Assembly: GCA_003990745.1 (NCBI GenBank)
Contig: RBNI01000779.1
Coordinates: forward strand, 1 to 27,049
Reading direction: 5' to 3'
Source: Jimgerdemannia flammicorona
Taxonomy: Eukaryota > Mucoromycota > Endogonomycetes > Endogonales > Endogonaceae
Length of the DNA: 27,049 nucleotides
In this document: positions 1-10,154 of the stretch, piece by piece
Numbering within the stretch: position 1 is the first letter of the stretch
Layout of the letters: each line of letters opens with the position of its first letter
The notes under the pieces: generated by a model
Told to the model about the DNA's origin: nothing
Seen by the model: only the letters and a program-made list of their open reading frames with translations
The model's database searches: none
Position numbers and translations under genes: made by a program

Positions 1-1885
1 CCCCCCTATCTCTTCCCGATGAAAGACCACTTTGTCTAACACTATCACCACCCTCCCACCACTCTGCTCACAAATCCTTGTTACCAAACTGCGTCGTCTC
101 CCACCCAGCGGACCCCAACCAACCCACCATTCAGTCAACAAATCCCCCAACAGCTCCTCCCACTATACCACCCTCTCCTGCAGTCCCATCTGTCTCCCCT
201 CCTCAAATACAAAGAGCCAATGACCTGCCAGTCCTACCCACACTGCCAACACCCAGCCTACAGTGAGCCAACTATCACCCACCCCCCCCACTAGCCGAGA
301 TTTCAAGTCATCCCAGCGGTCCCCCACACCAACCAGCCTTTGCTCCACACCCAGTCTATTCCCGATTACTACCCAAAAGTCCCCCAATACCTCACACTCT
401 CCTAGCCAATGTTCTGGCATCTGCACCAGGCCCCCAGTCTGCCCTACATTGTAACACTCCTCACACTCAAAGCAGCCACCATCCACCAGATGTCCAGTAT
501 GGAAATTCAACATGATATTCCTCTGCAGTACCCGCCACTATACCACCCAGTATTTAGGAGGAAGCCACCGTCGTACCTCAGTACTCCAAGACCAGATACC
601 TGCCCAGTTCCACTCCTTGCCGATCCCTGCTGCCTGCCAGCCACTTGGCTAAAGATCCAGGCCAAGACGCTGCTGACACTCCACTCCATCCCCAATATCA
701 AATGTTTCAAGTGGAGCACCCCCCAGGAGTAGCCTATCTCAACTCCACATACCGGGCCCCCATATCATCTCCCCCTCATTGCCCTGCCAACGCAGGCCAA
801 TTCTGTATGCTCCCTCTACCACTCCCAACCAAAAGTCCTTGAATCGCAGCCGCCAAGCACCATTCAGCCCCACTATAGAGAGCAGATCTCCTGAGGACCC
901 TCAAGGAGAGAATCTCATCTCCCACACCTTCTGTAGCAGAGGCACCCAACCCCCGCCCCACAGTTCAGCAGCTCTCTTCAACCACCAGGCTTGCAAGCAG
1001 TGCAACCGCTTGGGGAGATCCACAAGGCCTAGACCCCCCCTGACCACTGGTATCACCAAAGTATCCCAACTGACCTGGGCCCTCCTCCCTGCCCAAATCC
1101 AATCTCTAGCCACTTTCATCAGCCTCTTCACCACTCATGCTGGGAAGTCCAGGTAATAGGCCATATACCACAACTTGGGGAATCAATATATATTCAGTAT
1201 TGTCACCCATCCTGCCAGAGAGATATGGCGGCCTCTCCAACTCCGAAGGGCCTCCCCCCACATGGTCACTCTGCTCTCCCACCACACCCATGGCAGGACA
1301 GAGTCATATACAGAGAGGAAGATACCCAGATACTACACCACCTCACCAGTAGGGATAATTGTTCCAATGATGTCCCCACCCACTAGCCCATTCCCTAGCA
1401 CCATCATCTCACACTTATTCCAGTTGAGCTTCACCCCAGAGTGAGCCTCATACCAATCTACTGTCTCCTTAAGTGCCTCGACATCTGCCATAGACCCAAG
1501 TCCAACCACTATGTCATCAGCAAAGGCCCCCACCTTCCACCCTATATCATAGATAGAGAGCCCCACCACCTTTCGGCAAATCTGATCCATCAATGGCTCC
1601 AGTGATAGGGTATAGAGAATAGGGGACAAAGGATCTCCCTGAGGAACTCCTCTCCCCAAGGAAAACACCAGACCATGATATCCATTGCACATCAACGCCG
1701 CCCAACTGCTCCCCAGCAGGCTCAACATAGAGGCCCGAAATCTCGAAGGAACACCAATTTGATCTAACACCTTGCCCAGCCAAATCCGCCATACCCAGTC
1801 ATATGCCTTCTCCTGGTCCAGGAAAACCAACCTTCCATCGAGACCATAGGCCCGAGTCCCTTCAATGACACCATGAGCTGGATCA
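1..1885 (-). pseudogene. LINE (non-LTR) reverse transcriptase ORF, 5'-truncated and interrupted
   Basis: The minus strand encodes the C-terminal part of a LINE ORF2-like protein that copies element RNA at the target site. Reading from about 1870 downward I see the RT block LDQEKAYDWV (about 1797-1822), GVPQGDPLSPILYTLSLEPL, the catalytic FADDIVV (about 1505-1527), YLGIFLS, and then the post-RT region with GGLGLVDLPKR. Near 400-480 lies a Cys/His stretch (CFECEEC, then EHWLGEC) that resembles the C-terminal LINE zinc-binding motif. All these pieces lie in one reading frame from about 1885 to at least 163 and are broken only by point stops (for example 1333-1335, near 1195 and 1137). The endonuclease and the N-terminal RT blocks are missing, as expected for 5' truncation. 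The 3' end lies beyond the left edge. The family placement is by motif only; I am confident of LINE RT, not of the clade. Confidence 0.85.
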
Positions 1886-3235
1886 TTGCAAATGTTGAGT
1901 TCCAATATATACAAATATCCAATATAAGCTTTTTCAAGGCTAAACTAATTGCCCTACACTGTGTAGTGAATTTGTCTCATTATTGTGGGGATGATTGGAC
2001 CAACACAATCAGTTTACATAGCTTGAAAATTATACTCAGGGCCCCTCCTCTCTTGGATGTTTTGTCTATGTGCATAAGATAGTCCTGATCAGTATGTGGG
2101 CCTGGTATCACATATAGCAGCTTTCTGTACCGAAGGCCACATTTTCTTATTTGAGGCTGGCCACTAAAACTTTGAAAAATGTTGAGTTATTTGTGGCATT
2201 ATCTGTCATAATGACCAAAATCTGTACTTGAAATATTTGATTGGTGAATTTATGCAAAAATAATAACCAATAAAATCTGGTTTGTTTTAGGACCTCTCTC
2301 AAAATGCTGACCTGATGGCAAGCCCCCCTTTTTTACCTTGGTTGTGATCCCAAGCTCCCAGATATAACTAATAAAAGCATCTGCGATATTGTCTCCAGAA
2401 TGAGGGTCAGCAAGTTTGACAAAGTCAAGGGTGAGAGATTTAAGCTACCAATCAAGATCAATCTAATGACTGGTAATGCCCAGAAATGAAATTGCATTGG
2501 GAGATGTCCATGTGTCAATCGTAAATAAAATTTTGCCTGCTGAATTCTGCTTATTGAATGTGAGGTTAAATTGGTGAGCTCTTTTATATAATTCAGCTTG
2601 CAAAGGTCATGGTGCTGCCCTTATTTTACCTGAAGTATCTGGTGGAGATTGTCATGCTCCTTCCTATAGGCCTCCAGAATATCTTTGCAAATAGTATGGG
2701 TACTTGGCAAATATAAATTATACTTGAGGAGGCCAAAGATACTATGTAATTGATCACTCTCGATGGTTGTAAATGGCTGGTCTATGCACACAATCCAGAA
2801 AATGAGCTGATTTCAAAATTCTACCAAAGAGTATGGCTAAATATTTTTGATTAAATGGCATTGTTGGTACAGAAATGGTTGGGCAATCAGATAAATGTAC
2901 CTACCACAGCTTGGATGTTGATTTTATTTATCTCTGTGTTCTTTTTTATTTTGTCAGAGTGCTTGTCTTTTATGTGTTGATTCATGTTTGAAGTTATACC
3001 ACTAAGTATTTTGAACTTCTGGCTAGTGTAGTTTATAGGAATAGATGAAACAATATCATATATGTGTCAAAACAAAAAGTGTCAATAGGTGTATCTTAAT
3101 TTTTTACCTGCAATAATTACAAACAACATCACCTTCTATCTTAGCACAATGTTACCAGATTTTGGAGTGAGGATTGCATGGAAGATGTGAAACTATCAGG
3201 GATGTTTGACTTGAAGCATCATTGGTACTGTGAAC
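1878..3235 (-). pseudogene. hAT-family transposase relic (BED finger to central motif)
   Basis: Stop- and frameshift-ridden minus-strand coding remains match the order of a hAT DNA transposase. From about 3235 downward there is a BED zinc finger: an SKIW..H entry, CNYC at 3110-3121, then after a frameshift ITSNMNQHIKDKH (about 2956-2995). Next come the catalytic-core blocks TIDTWTSPNAISFLGIT (about 2465-2515), LDFVKLADPHSGDNIADAF (about 2385-2440) and ILVIMTDNATNN (about 2185-2225), then VQSSPQ and LILDIC.YWNST (about 1893-1925). hAT proteins normally continue past this motif to a C-terminal dimerisation domain. That domain is absent, because at about 1880 the sequence becomes LINE. Many stops replace Trp or Gln codons. 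No terminal inverted repeats or 8-bp target duplication were identified. Confidence is high for hAT and low for exact ends. Confidence 0.8.
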
Positions 3236-3254
3236 TGTTGAAGACTGATCTATC

Positions 3255-3335
3255 AATATGTATGTTTGCATGTTTGTATGTACATGTGTATGCATATGTG
3301 TGTATTATGTATGTGTGTATATATATTGTGTTGTA
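3255..3335. repeat. TG/TATG-rich low-complexity tract
   Basis: Repeated tatg, tgtg and tatgtatg motifs form a purine-pyrimidine alternating simple-sequence stretch just upstream of the hAT reading frame. No coding potential is visible here. Confidence 0.7.
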
Positions 3336-3357
3336 GACGTGTCTGGCATATGAGTCA

Positions 3358-3625
3358 TGTGGAGGATTTGGATTGGAGGATTTGATTGAAGGATTCAGAT
3401 TCAGATTCAGATTGAAGGATTCAAATTGGAGGATTCGAATTAGAGGATTCGAATTGGAGGATTTGGATTGAGTGATTTGGATTGAGTGATTTAGATTGAG
3501 TGATTCAGATTGAGTGATTCAGATTGAGTGATTCAGATAGGTGATTCAGATGGAGCAATTTGGATGGGGTGATTCAGATTAATCCAAGTTGATTCAGATG
3601 GCTTTGGATTTGAGATTCAGATCAA
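3358..3625. repeat. Minisatellite of 13-15 bp units (GATTGAGTGATTCA-like)
   Basis: A degenerate tandem array moves gradually from GGATTGGAGGATTTG-like units through AGGATTCGAATTGG to GATTGAGTGATTCA, and then to GGTGATTCAGATGGA. The best stretch (about 3470-3540) repeats the GATTGAGTGATTCA unit nearly perfectly. The array leads straight into a MITE-like terminus at 3655-3682, so it may be the expanded interior of that element. It has no coding capacity. Confidence 0.75.
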
Positions 3626-3639
3626 ACTGTCATGTGATG

Positions 3640-3682
3640 AATCGAATCCGGATTTGATTCAAATTGACTTGTTTGGAGCACT
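3640..3682. repeat. MITE-like terminal sequence ending in GGAGCACTA
   Basis: This stretch ends TTGACTTGTTTGGAGCACTA. The right end of the 384-bp MITE (6938-6963) ends in a near-identical TTGATTTGATTTATT...GGAGCACTA, so both look like the same terminal inverted repeat plus its TA target dinucleotide. Gypsy homology begins immediately after it, at CTAG/GTTGG. I did not find the matching left end of this copy near 3250-3360. Confidence 0.5.
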
Positions 3683-5722
3683 AGTTGGATACTACTGTCA
3701 ATTTGTCAAGAACTTCTCTGGCATTGCAGAATCTTTGACAAATCTCCTGTAAAAGGAACCCAACTCTGACCTCTATGTCCTCTACATCTGGGATGCTTTC
3801 TGTCAACAAGCTTTCCAAGAACTCAAGAACTGCCTGACCCATGCACCTGTTCTTAAAAACATAGATCTAAACTTGAAGTTCATGGTCACTACAGATGCAT
3901 CTAACTTTGCCATTAGTGTAGTTATTTCTCAAGATGATGGTCAAGGATACTGATCTATTGCCTTTGAGTCAAGAAAATTGTCCCCAGCAGAACAAAAGCT
4001 GGCTACTCATGAAAAGGAACTTCTGGCAATCATGCATATCCTCAAGACTTGGTAATACTACCTAGAAGGAGTTGAGTTTGACATGATCACTGATCACAGG
4101 TCCCTTCAGTACATCAACACTCAACCAACCCTTTCTCGCCAATAAGCCAAGTAGAGTCAACTACTTCAGACCTTTACCCCAAACATCATCTATAAGTCTG
4201 GCAAAACTCTAGTTATACCAGATGCACTTTCAAGAAGACCTGATCTTGCTGCAATTTTACAAGTCACCATGGCACCTGAATTCCTCAATCAGATCAAGAA
4301 GGCATACAAATAAAACTCTCTGGTTCTACAAAGGAATACCAAGGAATTCAAGGAAAAGTACACCATCAAGAACAACCTCATGTACTATCAAGACAAAGTA
4401 TATATTTCTGCCAACTCTGAACTATGGTATAAGATCCTTCTTGAATATCATGACTCCCCACTAGCTGGTTACCTTGGAATGGAGAAGGCCATCAAGAATA
4501 TCCAACAAGACTACTACTGGCCAAACATGCTCAAGGAAATCAAAGAGTATGTCCAAAGCTATGATCTTTGCCAAAGAAACAAGTTAAGCAACCAAGTACC
4601 TGCTGGTCTTCTACAACTTTTGCCAATTCTAACCAAGAAGTTTGAACAAGTCACAATGGACTTCATTGTGCAACTCCTATGAACCAAAACAGGCTATGAT
4701 GCTATTGTTGTATTTGTGGACCATCTCATCAAGATTACAATCACCGAGTCAATCACAACCAATACCACTGTCTCAGAAATTGCAAGAATCTTCTTCAAGA
4801 CTATCTTCTGCCATTATGGACTTCCTTGAGTAATTATCAGTGACTGCAACCCTAAGTTCACAAGCCACTTCTGGCAAGCACTCTTTAAGACTCTTAGAAT
4901 CCAAATTGCTATGTCTACTGCCTTTCACCCTCAAACTGACAGACAGACTGAGCAAATGAACAGAACACTTGAACAAATACTCAGAAACTATGTGTCTTAT
5001 GAGCAAGATAATTGGGACCACTACCTGACCTATGCCAAGTTTACCTACAATAATACCACCCAATCATCAACTGACCTTTCTCCATTTCAGCTACTTTATG
5101 GTCAAAACCCTGAGACCCCTACAAGCCTAGTCTCATTTCAGCAATCCAGTCACATACAAGTCCCTACAGCCCAGAACCTTATTGACAAAATGGATTTCTT
5201 TCTCAAGATCACCACTATGAACCTGCAAAAGGCTCAGCAATATCAAGCTAAGTATGTAGATAAGAAGTGGTGAGATGTCATATACAACATTGGTGATATA
5301 GTTCTACTCAAAGCTGATAACATCAAGGCTCAATCTCAAGTCAACCACCAGTCAGCCAAATTCCAGCCCAAGTACCTTGGACCCTTTGAGATCACCAAGC
5401 AAGTCTCCACCTAGTCTTACTGCCTTAACTTGCCAACAACCATGCATATATACCCAGTATTCCATGTGTCACAACTCAAGGCCTGGAACCAGTCACCTCC
5501 ATATTCTGGCTGAATTCCAACACCATCAGTACCAGTGATAGTTGAAGACCACATTGAGTATGAGTCAAGAAAATCTTAGATAAACAAGTCCAGTACTATT
5601 GCACAGAATACCTAGTCAAGTGGATGGATTACTCTGAATATGATGCCATCTGGGAATCTACTGCCAATCTCAAGAACTCTCAAGATCTCATCCAAGAGTT
5701 CAAGCAAAAAGGAACTCATTGA
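3681..5722 (+). pseudogene. Gypsy (chromovirus) pol, 3' part: RNase H, integrase, chromodomain
   Basis: This is the remainder of a Ty3/Gypsy polyprotein beginning at the RT/RNase H connection (YYCQFVKNFSGIAE). RNase H follows with VTTDASNFA (about 3890), AFESRKLSPAEQKLATHEKELLAI and MITDHRSLQYI (about 4090). The integrase has the HHCC region (EYHDSPLAGYLG to CQRNK, about 4440-4580), the first catalytic Asp in TMDFI (about 4655), the second in ISDCNPKF (about 4845) and Glu in TEQMNRTLEQ (about 4950). A GPFEI block and a chromodomain follow (IEYESRKIL, then EYLVKWMDYSEYDAIWES), ending at TGA 5720-5722. The frame is nearly continuous apart from single stops (for example near 4312, 4680, 4830, 5271 and 5415) and a one-base deletion near 5570 inside the chromodomain. 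The 5' LTR, gag, protease and most of RT are missing. The chromodomain would target integration to modified chromatin. Confidence 0.9.
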
Positions 5723-6022
5723 CTGTCTGTGAGATTCTCCCCTTGGATAGTAGATAACATACTGTACTGATCAGGCACATTAAGCATTGGGACACTCTAA
5801 AGAATACAGTATCAGAAACAAGAGATATAGGAGAACCCTATAAATCTTGTAACCAATGAGGTTCAAACCAGTTCTCATCTGATCAAGATGATACTTTGGC
5901 CCTCATCTTATACAAGGATGGCCAGTCCTTACCAATGAGCCAACATATTTTATTTGAAGTTTCTTTTAGTCTTATTGTTTATTATGTATAACTTTGAGAA
6001 TTCAACAAGGACATTGATTTTT
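5723..6022 (+). other. Gypsy copy 1 3' untranslated region
   Basis: This non-coding interval between the pol stop and the polypurine tract is alignable by eye to the same region of the complete Gypsy element (23357-23644), notably the shared ACCAATG.GCCAA segment. It holds GGTTCAAACC at 5860-5869 and a nearby 6-bp-stem hairpin at 5875-5891 (TCATCT/AGATGA). Read on the minus strand these resemble a tRNA T-arm and a stem-loop. Confidence 0.5.
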
Positions 6023-6035
6023 AAAGAGGGGGAGA
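6023..6035 (+). promoter_or_regulatory. Polypurine tract of Gypsy copy 1
   Basis: A purine run (AAAGAGGGGGAGA) directly abuts the TG of the 3' LTR, the position where the plus-strand DNA primer of LTR elements lies. Confidence 0.75.
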
Positions 6036-6439
6036 TGTAACATTTTAGTGTAGTTTATTCCTTTTCTTTGTCTTTCCTCAATATTCTACAACCTTTCAGT
6101 ACTTTCTGAACACTTAGAAACCCTTTCTTGGCACCAAGCATCCTCTAGTACTTATTTAGCTAGTCACTGAATGTTCTGAAAACTTGTAGAACTTTATTTA
6201 TTATTATTTATCATCTTTGTTGAGAACTTTTCTCTTGGCATTTTCCTTTGATTTCTCAGATCCTTCCAGATTCTTCTTTCAGATCTTGTATAAATATCCC
6301 CTTTGTTCTCATGAATAAAGTCTCAGAATATTTTCTCCCAGAAATCCTTTGAGAACACTTGAATCCTTAAGTATCTCTTTAAGCTACTTAGAACCATGAG
6401 AACTAGTCACTTCCTCATTTAGAAACTAGAATTGTTACA
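6036..6439 (+). repeat. 3' LTR of Gypsy copy 1 (404 bp)
   Basis: The LTR begins TGTAACA and ends TGTTACA, which are exact inverted repeats. It contains a TATAAATA promoter-like box (about 6290) and an AATAAAG polyadenylation-like signal (about 6315). Its 3' part is clearly related to the 465-bp LTRs at 18023 and 23658 (shared stretches such as AGAATATTTTCTCCCAGAAA). No partner 5' LTR is present in the window. Confidence 0.85.
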
Positions 6440-6445
6440 ATCACT

Positions 6446-8235
6446 GAAAGGGCTGTATAGTCCTAATATAGACAGATAATATAACTACATAGACTTTTCT
6501 CAATAAATAAAGAGACTTTCTCTACTATCTAAATAATATTGCTGCTCAGATTCACTACATTTGCTCAATGAGGAGTAGTGCTCTTAATGAATCAAATCAA
6601 GGTCCAATTTGATTTGAATTTCAATTTAAACCTAAATTTTTAAAATTCAATAACTTGATGGAAAAATATTCAAATTTAATAATATTTGTTATACTGGATT
6701 CACCTTATCAAAGTAAATCCAACAAGCTAAAATTCATCAATTTTGGATATGTTTTTGTCAAGTTATTACATTTCAAAGTTTGATTTTTAATTTTAATTCA
6801 AATTGGACCTCAATTCAATTTGAATGATTTGAATTGGATCCCAATTAATTTGAACTCAATTTTATTTAAAACTAATTTAAATTGAAAAATCTCCAATTTA
6901 ATTTGATTCAAATCACCCTCAATTTAATCTGATTCAATTGATTTGATTTATTTAGGAGCACTAATAAGAAAGATCTGCCTCTTTACTGAATATCTGCCCA
7001 GGACAGAAAATACTCAAGCTGACCATCTCAGTCATATTTGCCCTAATTCCAATAACTGGTAACTCCACCCTCTAGTGTTTCAATATCTCTTATAGTAGGA
7101 CCCCATATATCTGGACCTCTTTATATCATGGGTGATGGCCTAGACACCCTGGTTCTACAGTCAATAGGTAGATCTCAATATCTTGAAAACTGATATATTT
7201 TGCCAGACCTGACTAATAACTAGAGCCTATGCCAATTCCCCTTAGATCCTCCTCAACTATATTCTCTACAAGATTAAAGAGGATGGGTACTGATACATTA
7301 TCCTTATTATACTCTTCTGGAAGAGACAAAGTTAGTGACCTGAGCTTCTTTGGATAGTGGTCACCCCCCTGATCCTTCTTCTCTATTACCTCCTGACAAG
7401 GACTGAGATGATAACTTGGACAATGAATTGAGATGCCCTGGCATAGCTAGTTAGTGGCTCTCCTCTGATATTACTACATTGGTACCACTAGCTCACTGTC
7501 TTATTTTGATGAGCATCCAGATATCCTTCTACTAAAATTATGAGTCTATATATCAATACTATGATTGTTAGTACTATTAATAACATATCAATCTCTTACA
7601 TATCTCTGCTAAGCAATGTACTAACTATCTTATATATCTCTTCTAAGAGAGTATAAGTACCCATCAATTATAGAATATTCAGACTATAATCAACCACTAG
7701 ACCCTTATGGTCAATGAGACCTATTTCTCCAACTTATCTACTATTACTTATCTCATCTATAGCATTACTAATCTCTGTCTCCCCTCCTATCAAGGATAAG
7801 GCTGACAGTTGGGATGTAGCAACTCTCATCTAATATTTATCCTCTCTGAGATCCTATAACTCTATCAAATAATATCTTTATTAGCATCTGCTCATCTCAT
7901 CAATAACCTCACCTAACTAACTACACAACTGGTTCTCCAAGTATATAGTAGCCATCAGTATTGATCTCACCCATCACTCTTATTCTGTTCATGCTGAGAC
8001 CTCTATAAAGACTCTGGAAGATAATACTCTCATTGATAAGATCCTTAAGAGCAGCAATTAAAGCTCTATGACAACCTTCAAATGTCACTACCATCTGTTA
8101 CATCAGGCACCCATTCTCTTTACCTCTACTCAGACCACATCTCTCATCTACACAGTCCTCAAATACAAGAGCAGGCCAGGCACCCCAGGGGTGCTCCAGT
8201 GCTTGGCTCACATTCGATCTATAAATAATCAACTC
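6446..8235 (+). pseudogene. DIRS-like retroelement relic (RT-linked RNase H and tyrosine recombinase), split by a MITE
   Basis: Decayed plus-strand coding starts just after the Gypsy LTR. Before the MITE I read an RNase H-like TDN.TT and LNNIAAQIHYIC (6468-6570). After it I read FTEYLPRTENTQADHLSH (about 6980-7035), NSNNW.LHPLVFQYL, DPIYLDLF, and YANSP.ILLNYILYKIKEDGY (about 7230-7295). This order matches the RNase H plus SWRPDP/PPW.LL region of DIRS-type elements. Near 8058-8130 the peptide SSMTTFKCHYHLLHQAPILFTS resembles the end of a tyrosine recombinase (W.S..TF..HY). Stops and frameshifts are numerous and I could not trace the recombinase catalytic R-H-R-Y set. The relic could instead belong to another YR retroelement group. 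The 5' part (gag, RT fingers and palm) is absent or lost behind the Gypsy. Confidence 0.5.
6578..6961. mobile_element. 384-bp MITE with 23-24 bp terminal inverted repeats and TA target duplication
   Basis: The left end GTGCTCTTAATGAATCAAAT (6578 on) is the inverse of the right end, which finishes TTATTTAGGAGCAC at 6961; about 23 bp pair with few mismatches. The element is flanked on both sides by TA (6576-6577 and 6962-6963), the target duplication typical of Tc1/mariner-type transposition. The interior is AT-rich with many AATTTGATTTGAATT-like motifs and no open reading frame, so it is non-autonomous. It sits inside the DIRS-like RNase H region, whose homology resumes on both sides. Confidence 0.75.
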
Positions 8236-8290
8236 TGAAATTGTCTGAAACCAAGTGATGCTTAGTCCTGGATAGATGAGATGCTGTAGG

Positions 8291-8683
8291 TACCGAAGTT
8301 TGTCCCAGACTTTGCAAGCTTAGTGGAGGACTATGAGGAGTTGGTTTTCTGTCCATCCCCAACCCTTTGGTTTTTCTCAACTCTTTTGGTTTTCATTCTA
8401 TTGATGGCTGCCTTCGCTGGCCCTTTTTCTTCTTTCATCTTCCCTCTGAGTGTTCCTGGCTCATATGCCAAGCTTTCCAAGGTTAAAGGACTCTGTGGGA
8501 GTTGAGATATTCTTTTATTACAATGTTTTACATGAAATGTCTCATTATATATGTCTTAGACAAATGAATTTCGAAATATAAAATCTGTTTAAGACAAATA
8601 AAGCATGCCAATGCTTTCAGGATGGCAGAAACCAACTCCTCATGGTCCTCCACCAAGCTCGCAAAGTCTGGGATTTTTCGGTC
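8291..8683. repeat. Inverted repeat of a gene fragment (arms 8291-8358 and 8620-8683)
   Basis: The left arm reads CCCAGACTTTGCAAGCTTAG on the plus strand. The right arm, on the minus strand, carries the same sequence with CGAGCTTGG in place of CAAGCTTAG. About 65 bp match, with three transitions and small indels. Both arms encode the same peptide core (PDFASLVED.EELV), so this is probably a duplicated and inverted exon fragment of an unrecognised protein. The loop of about 260 bp is unrelated between the arms. The plus-strand frame through the left arm runs to a stop at about 8505 and includes a hydrophobic stretch, but I see no family signature. Confidence 0.65.
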
Positions 8684-8806
8684 TTCTGAACCAGACCTCA
8701 AGTTCAAGTTCCTTTCACCATGCTACACTCAAACATGCCATATATTGGAAAATTGAACAGATAAACTAAGTTCTGAAGAAGCGACGATGCAGCGTTATGT
8801 TGGTCT

Positions 8807-8809
<3 letters not shown>

Positions 8810-8842
<33 letters not shown>
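8810..8842. repeat. Poly-T run of 33
   Basis: An uninterrupted T tract lies just left of the duplicated NLR-like block. It could be the poly(A) tail of a minus-oriented retroposed sequence or simple slippage expansion. No retroelement coding is attached to it that I can see. Confidence 0.8.
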
Positions 8843-8845
<3 letters not shown>

Positions 8846-9477
8846 GGTGGGAGAGAAGTGTGCGCCATTTCGGACTCTAATCTTGAACGATACATTCACT
8901 CTCATGTAACTTTATTTCCTTAGCAGGCTTCGCCATTCATCTTTGCACTTGCAGACGATACAACTTTGCCACTTCCTTAATGTATACAAAATTCGTTACA
9001 CATGACTAGTGGTTGTATAAATATGTGGCTCCGCAAAGTTATTTCTGTTGCAGTCGCCTTAAATTATCTATCTCGGAAGTAAAAACGTAAATAACCAAAG
9101 GAAGAGTTATACACTGCGGATCCGCACCCACTTTATCCTGCTGGCGACCGATCGCCATCCATGAATCCTACGGCCCTACGGCACTTTAATAGCATAGTGA
9201 TTTTTTTTTACATCTGTCAACTCTTGAAAAAGAAAGAGACGATAATGTGCAATGAGCAGGCCTTGGATAAGTATTTCATGAGCTAACATCTGTTTAGAAA
9301 TGGAAAGGCAATATGTATTATTCTACAATGATAAATGTTTGTTCTTATTGCCATGCCGGGCCCTTCTATCAAAAGAATGGCACCACGCGTCGGTCCGGTC
9401 AGCTTTGATCTCCGGTTGATACTTGGGGCTAACAGCCGGGTTGTCAGATCCGCTGTGTACACGAATCGGGTCGGGTT

Positions 9478-9795
9478 GCGAAAATTCTAAGTACGGTTTG
9501 CAGAATGCGGTCTGCGATCTGCGGTTAGTTGTCATTTTTACAGCAGTTAATCGTCTTTTTGCGGATGCGGCCTGCCGTTAATCGTCGTTTTGCGGCGAAT
9601 CGTCGCAAAACGATAACAATTAACTACAGAATGCAAATAACTATATGCCGCAGACCAGACCACGAACCGACGATTAACCGCAGACTGTATACTGACAATT
9701 AACGGAAGATAGCAGACGGCAGACATATGAGGATTAATGTAGACCGCGGATCGCAGTTCGGCTAGCTGCAAAATGATGATTAACCACACACCTCA
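9478..9795. repeat. Quasi-palindromic array of TGCGGTTAATCGTCGTTTTG-like motifs, copy 1
   Basis: The left half repeats TGCGGTTAATCGTCGTTTTG-like units on the plus strand and the right half carries the same unit on the minus strand (CGACGATTAACCGCAG, GACAATTAACGG). The centre is at about 9595-9605, where TCGTTTTGCG faces CGCAAAACGA. The whole could fold into a long imperfect hairpin. The position, just 3' of the NB-ARC-TPR gene, is the same in both duplicate units. It may be a foldback-type non-autonomous element; I found no clean target duplication. Confidence 0.6.
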
Positions 9796-9944
9796 TACCA
9801 GATCGAAATGTGTATCGGATGAGCCGATCCATTCGGAGCCTTAGTCATTTACATTGGATTATGTTGAAATTTAATTTGATATCTTTCACAGATTATTGCT
9901 TTGAATACATCAATTTAATGTCAAATGTTTATAAAGGCAAAAGG

Positions 9945-9966
9945 AAAAAAAAAAAAAAAAAAAAAA
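9945..9966. repeat. Poly-A run of 22
   Basis: A continuous A run lies within the stretch that unit 1 has and unit 2 lacks (about 9840-10120). That is compatible with a small retroposed insertion in unit 1, though no source sequence is recognisable. Confidence 0.75.
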
Positions 9967-10154
9967 TGATGGATAAAGCAGCACAGCACAGCCATCACTT
10001 CCGAATTGGGTTTAGGTAGGTATATTGAATTTTTTTTTTACTACTGAATCCTGAGATCGAATTAGGCGAGAAAGGATCCATAAACAGGGAGAGAGTAAAC
10101 GAATATGAATACGAATGTAATGCCACTAAGCAGTGCGGTGGCAGCTAGCTAGAT

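Noticed and set aside
32..1444. Pro/Ser/Thr-rich plus-strand open frames
   Set aside because: They are antisense to the LINE RT frame, which has clear motifs on the minus strand; the Pro richness mirrors Gly and Trp codons there.
8323..8505. Small plus-strand frame with a hydrophobic segment as a possible short membrane protein
   Set aside because: It starts only at a GTG inside the inverted-repeat arm, and the same peptide core on the opposite arm has a different continuation. It is more likely a gene fragment.
8704..8895. Minus-strand open frame with a run of lysines
   Set aside because: It is created by the 33-base poly-T run; the flanking peptide has no family features.
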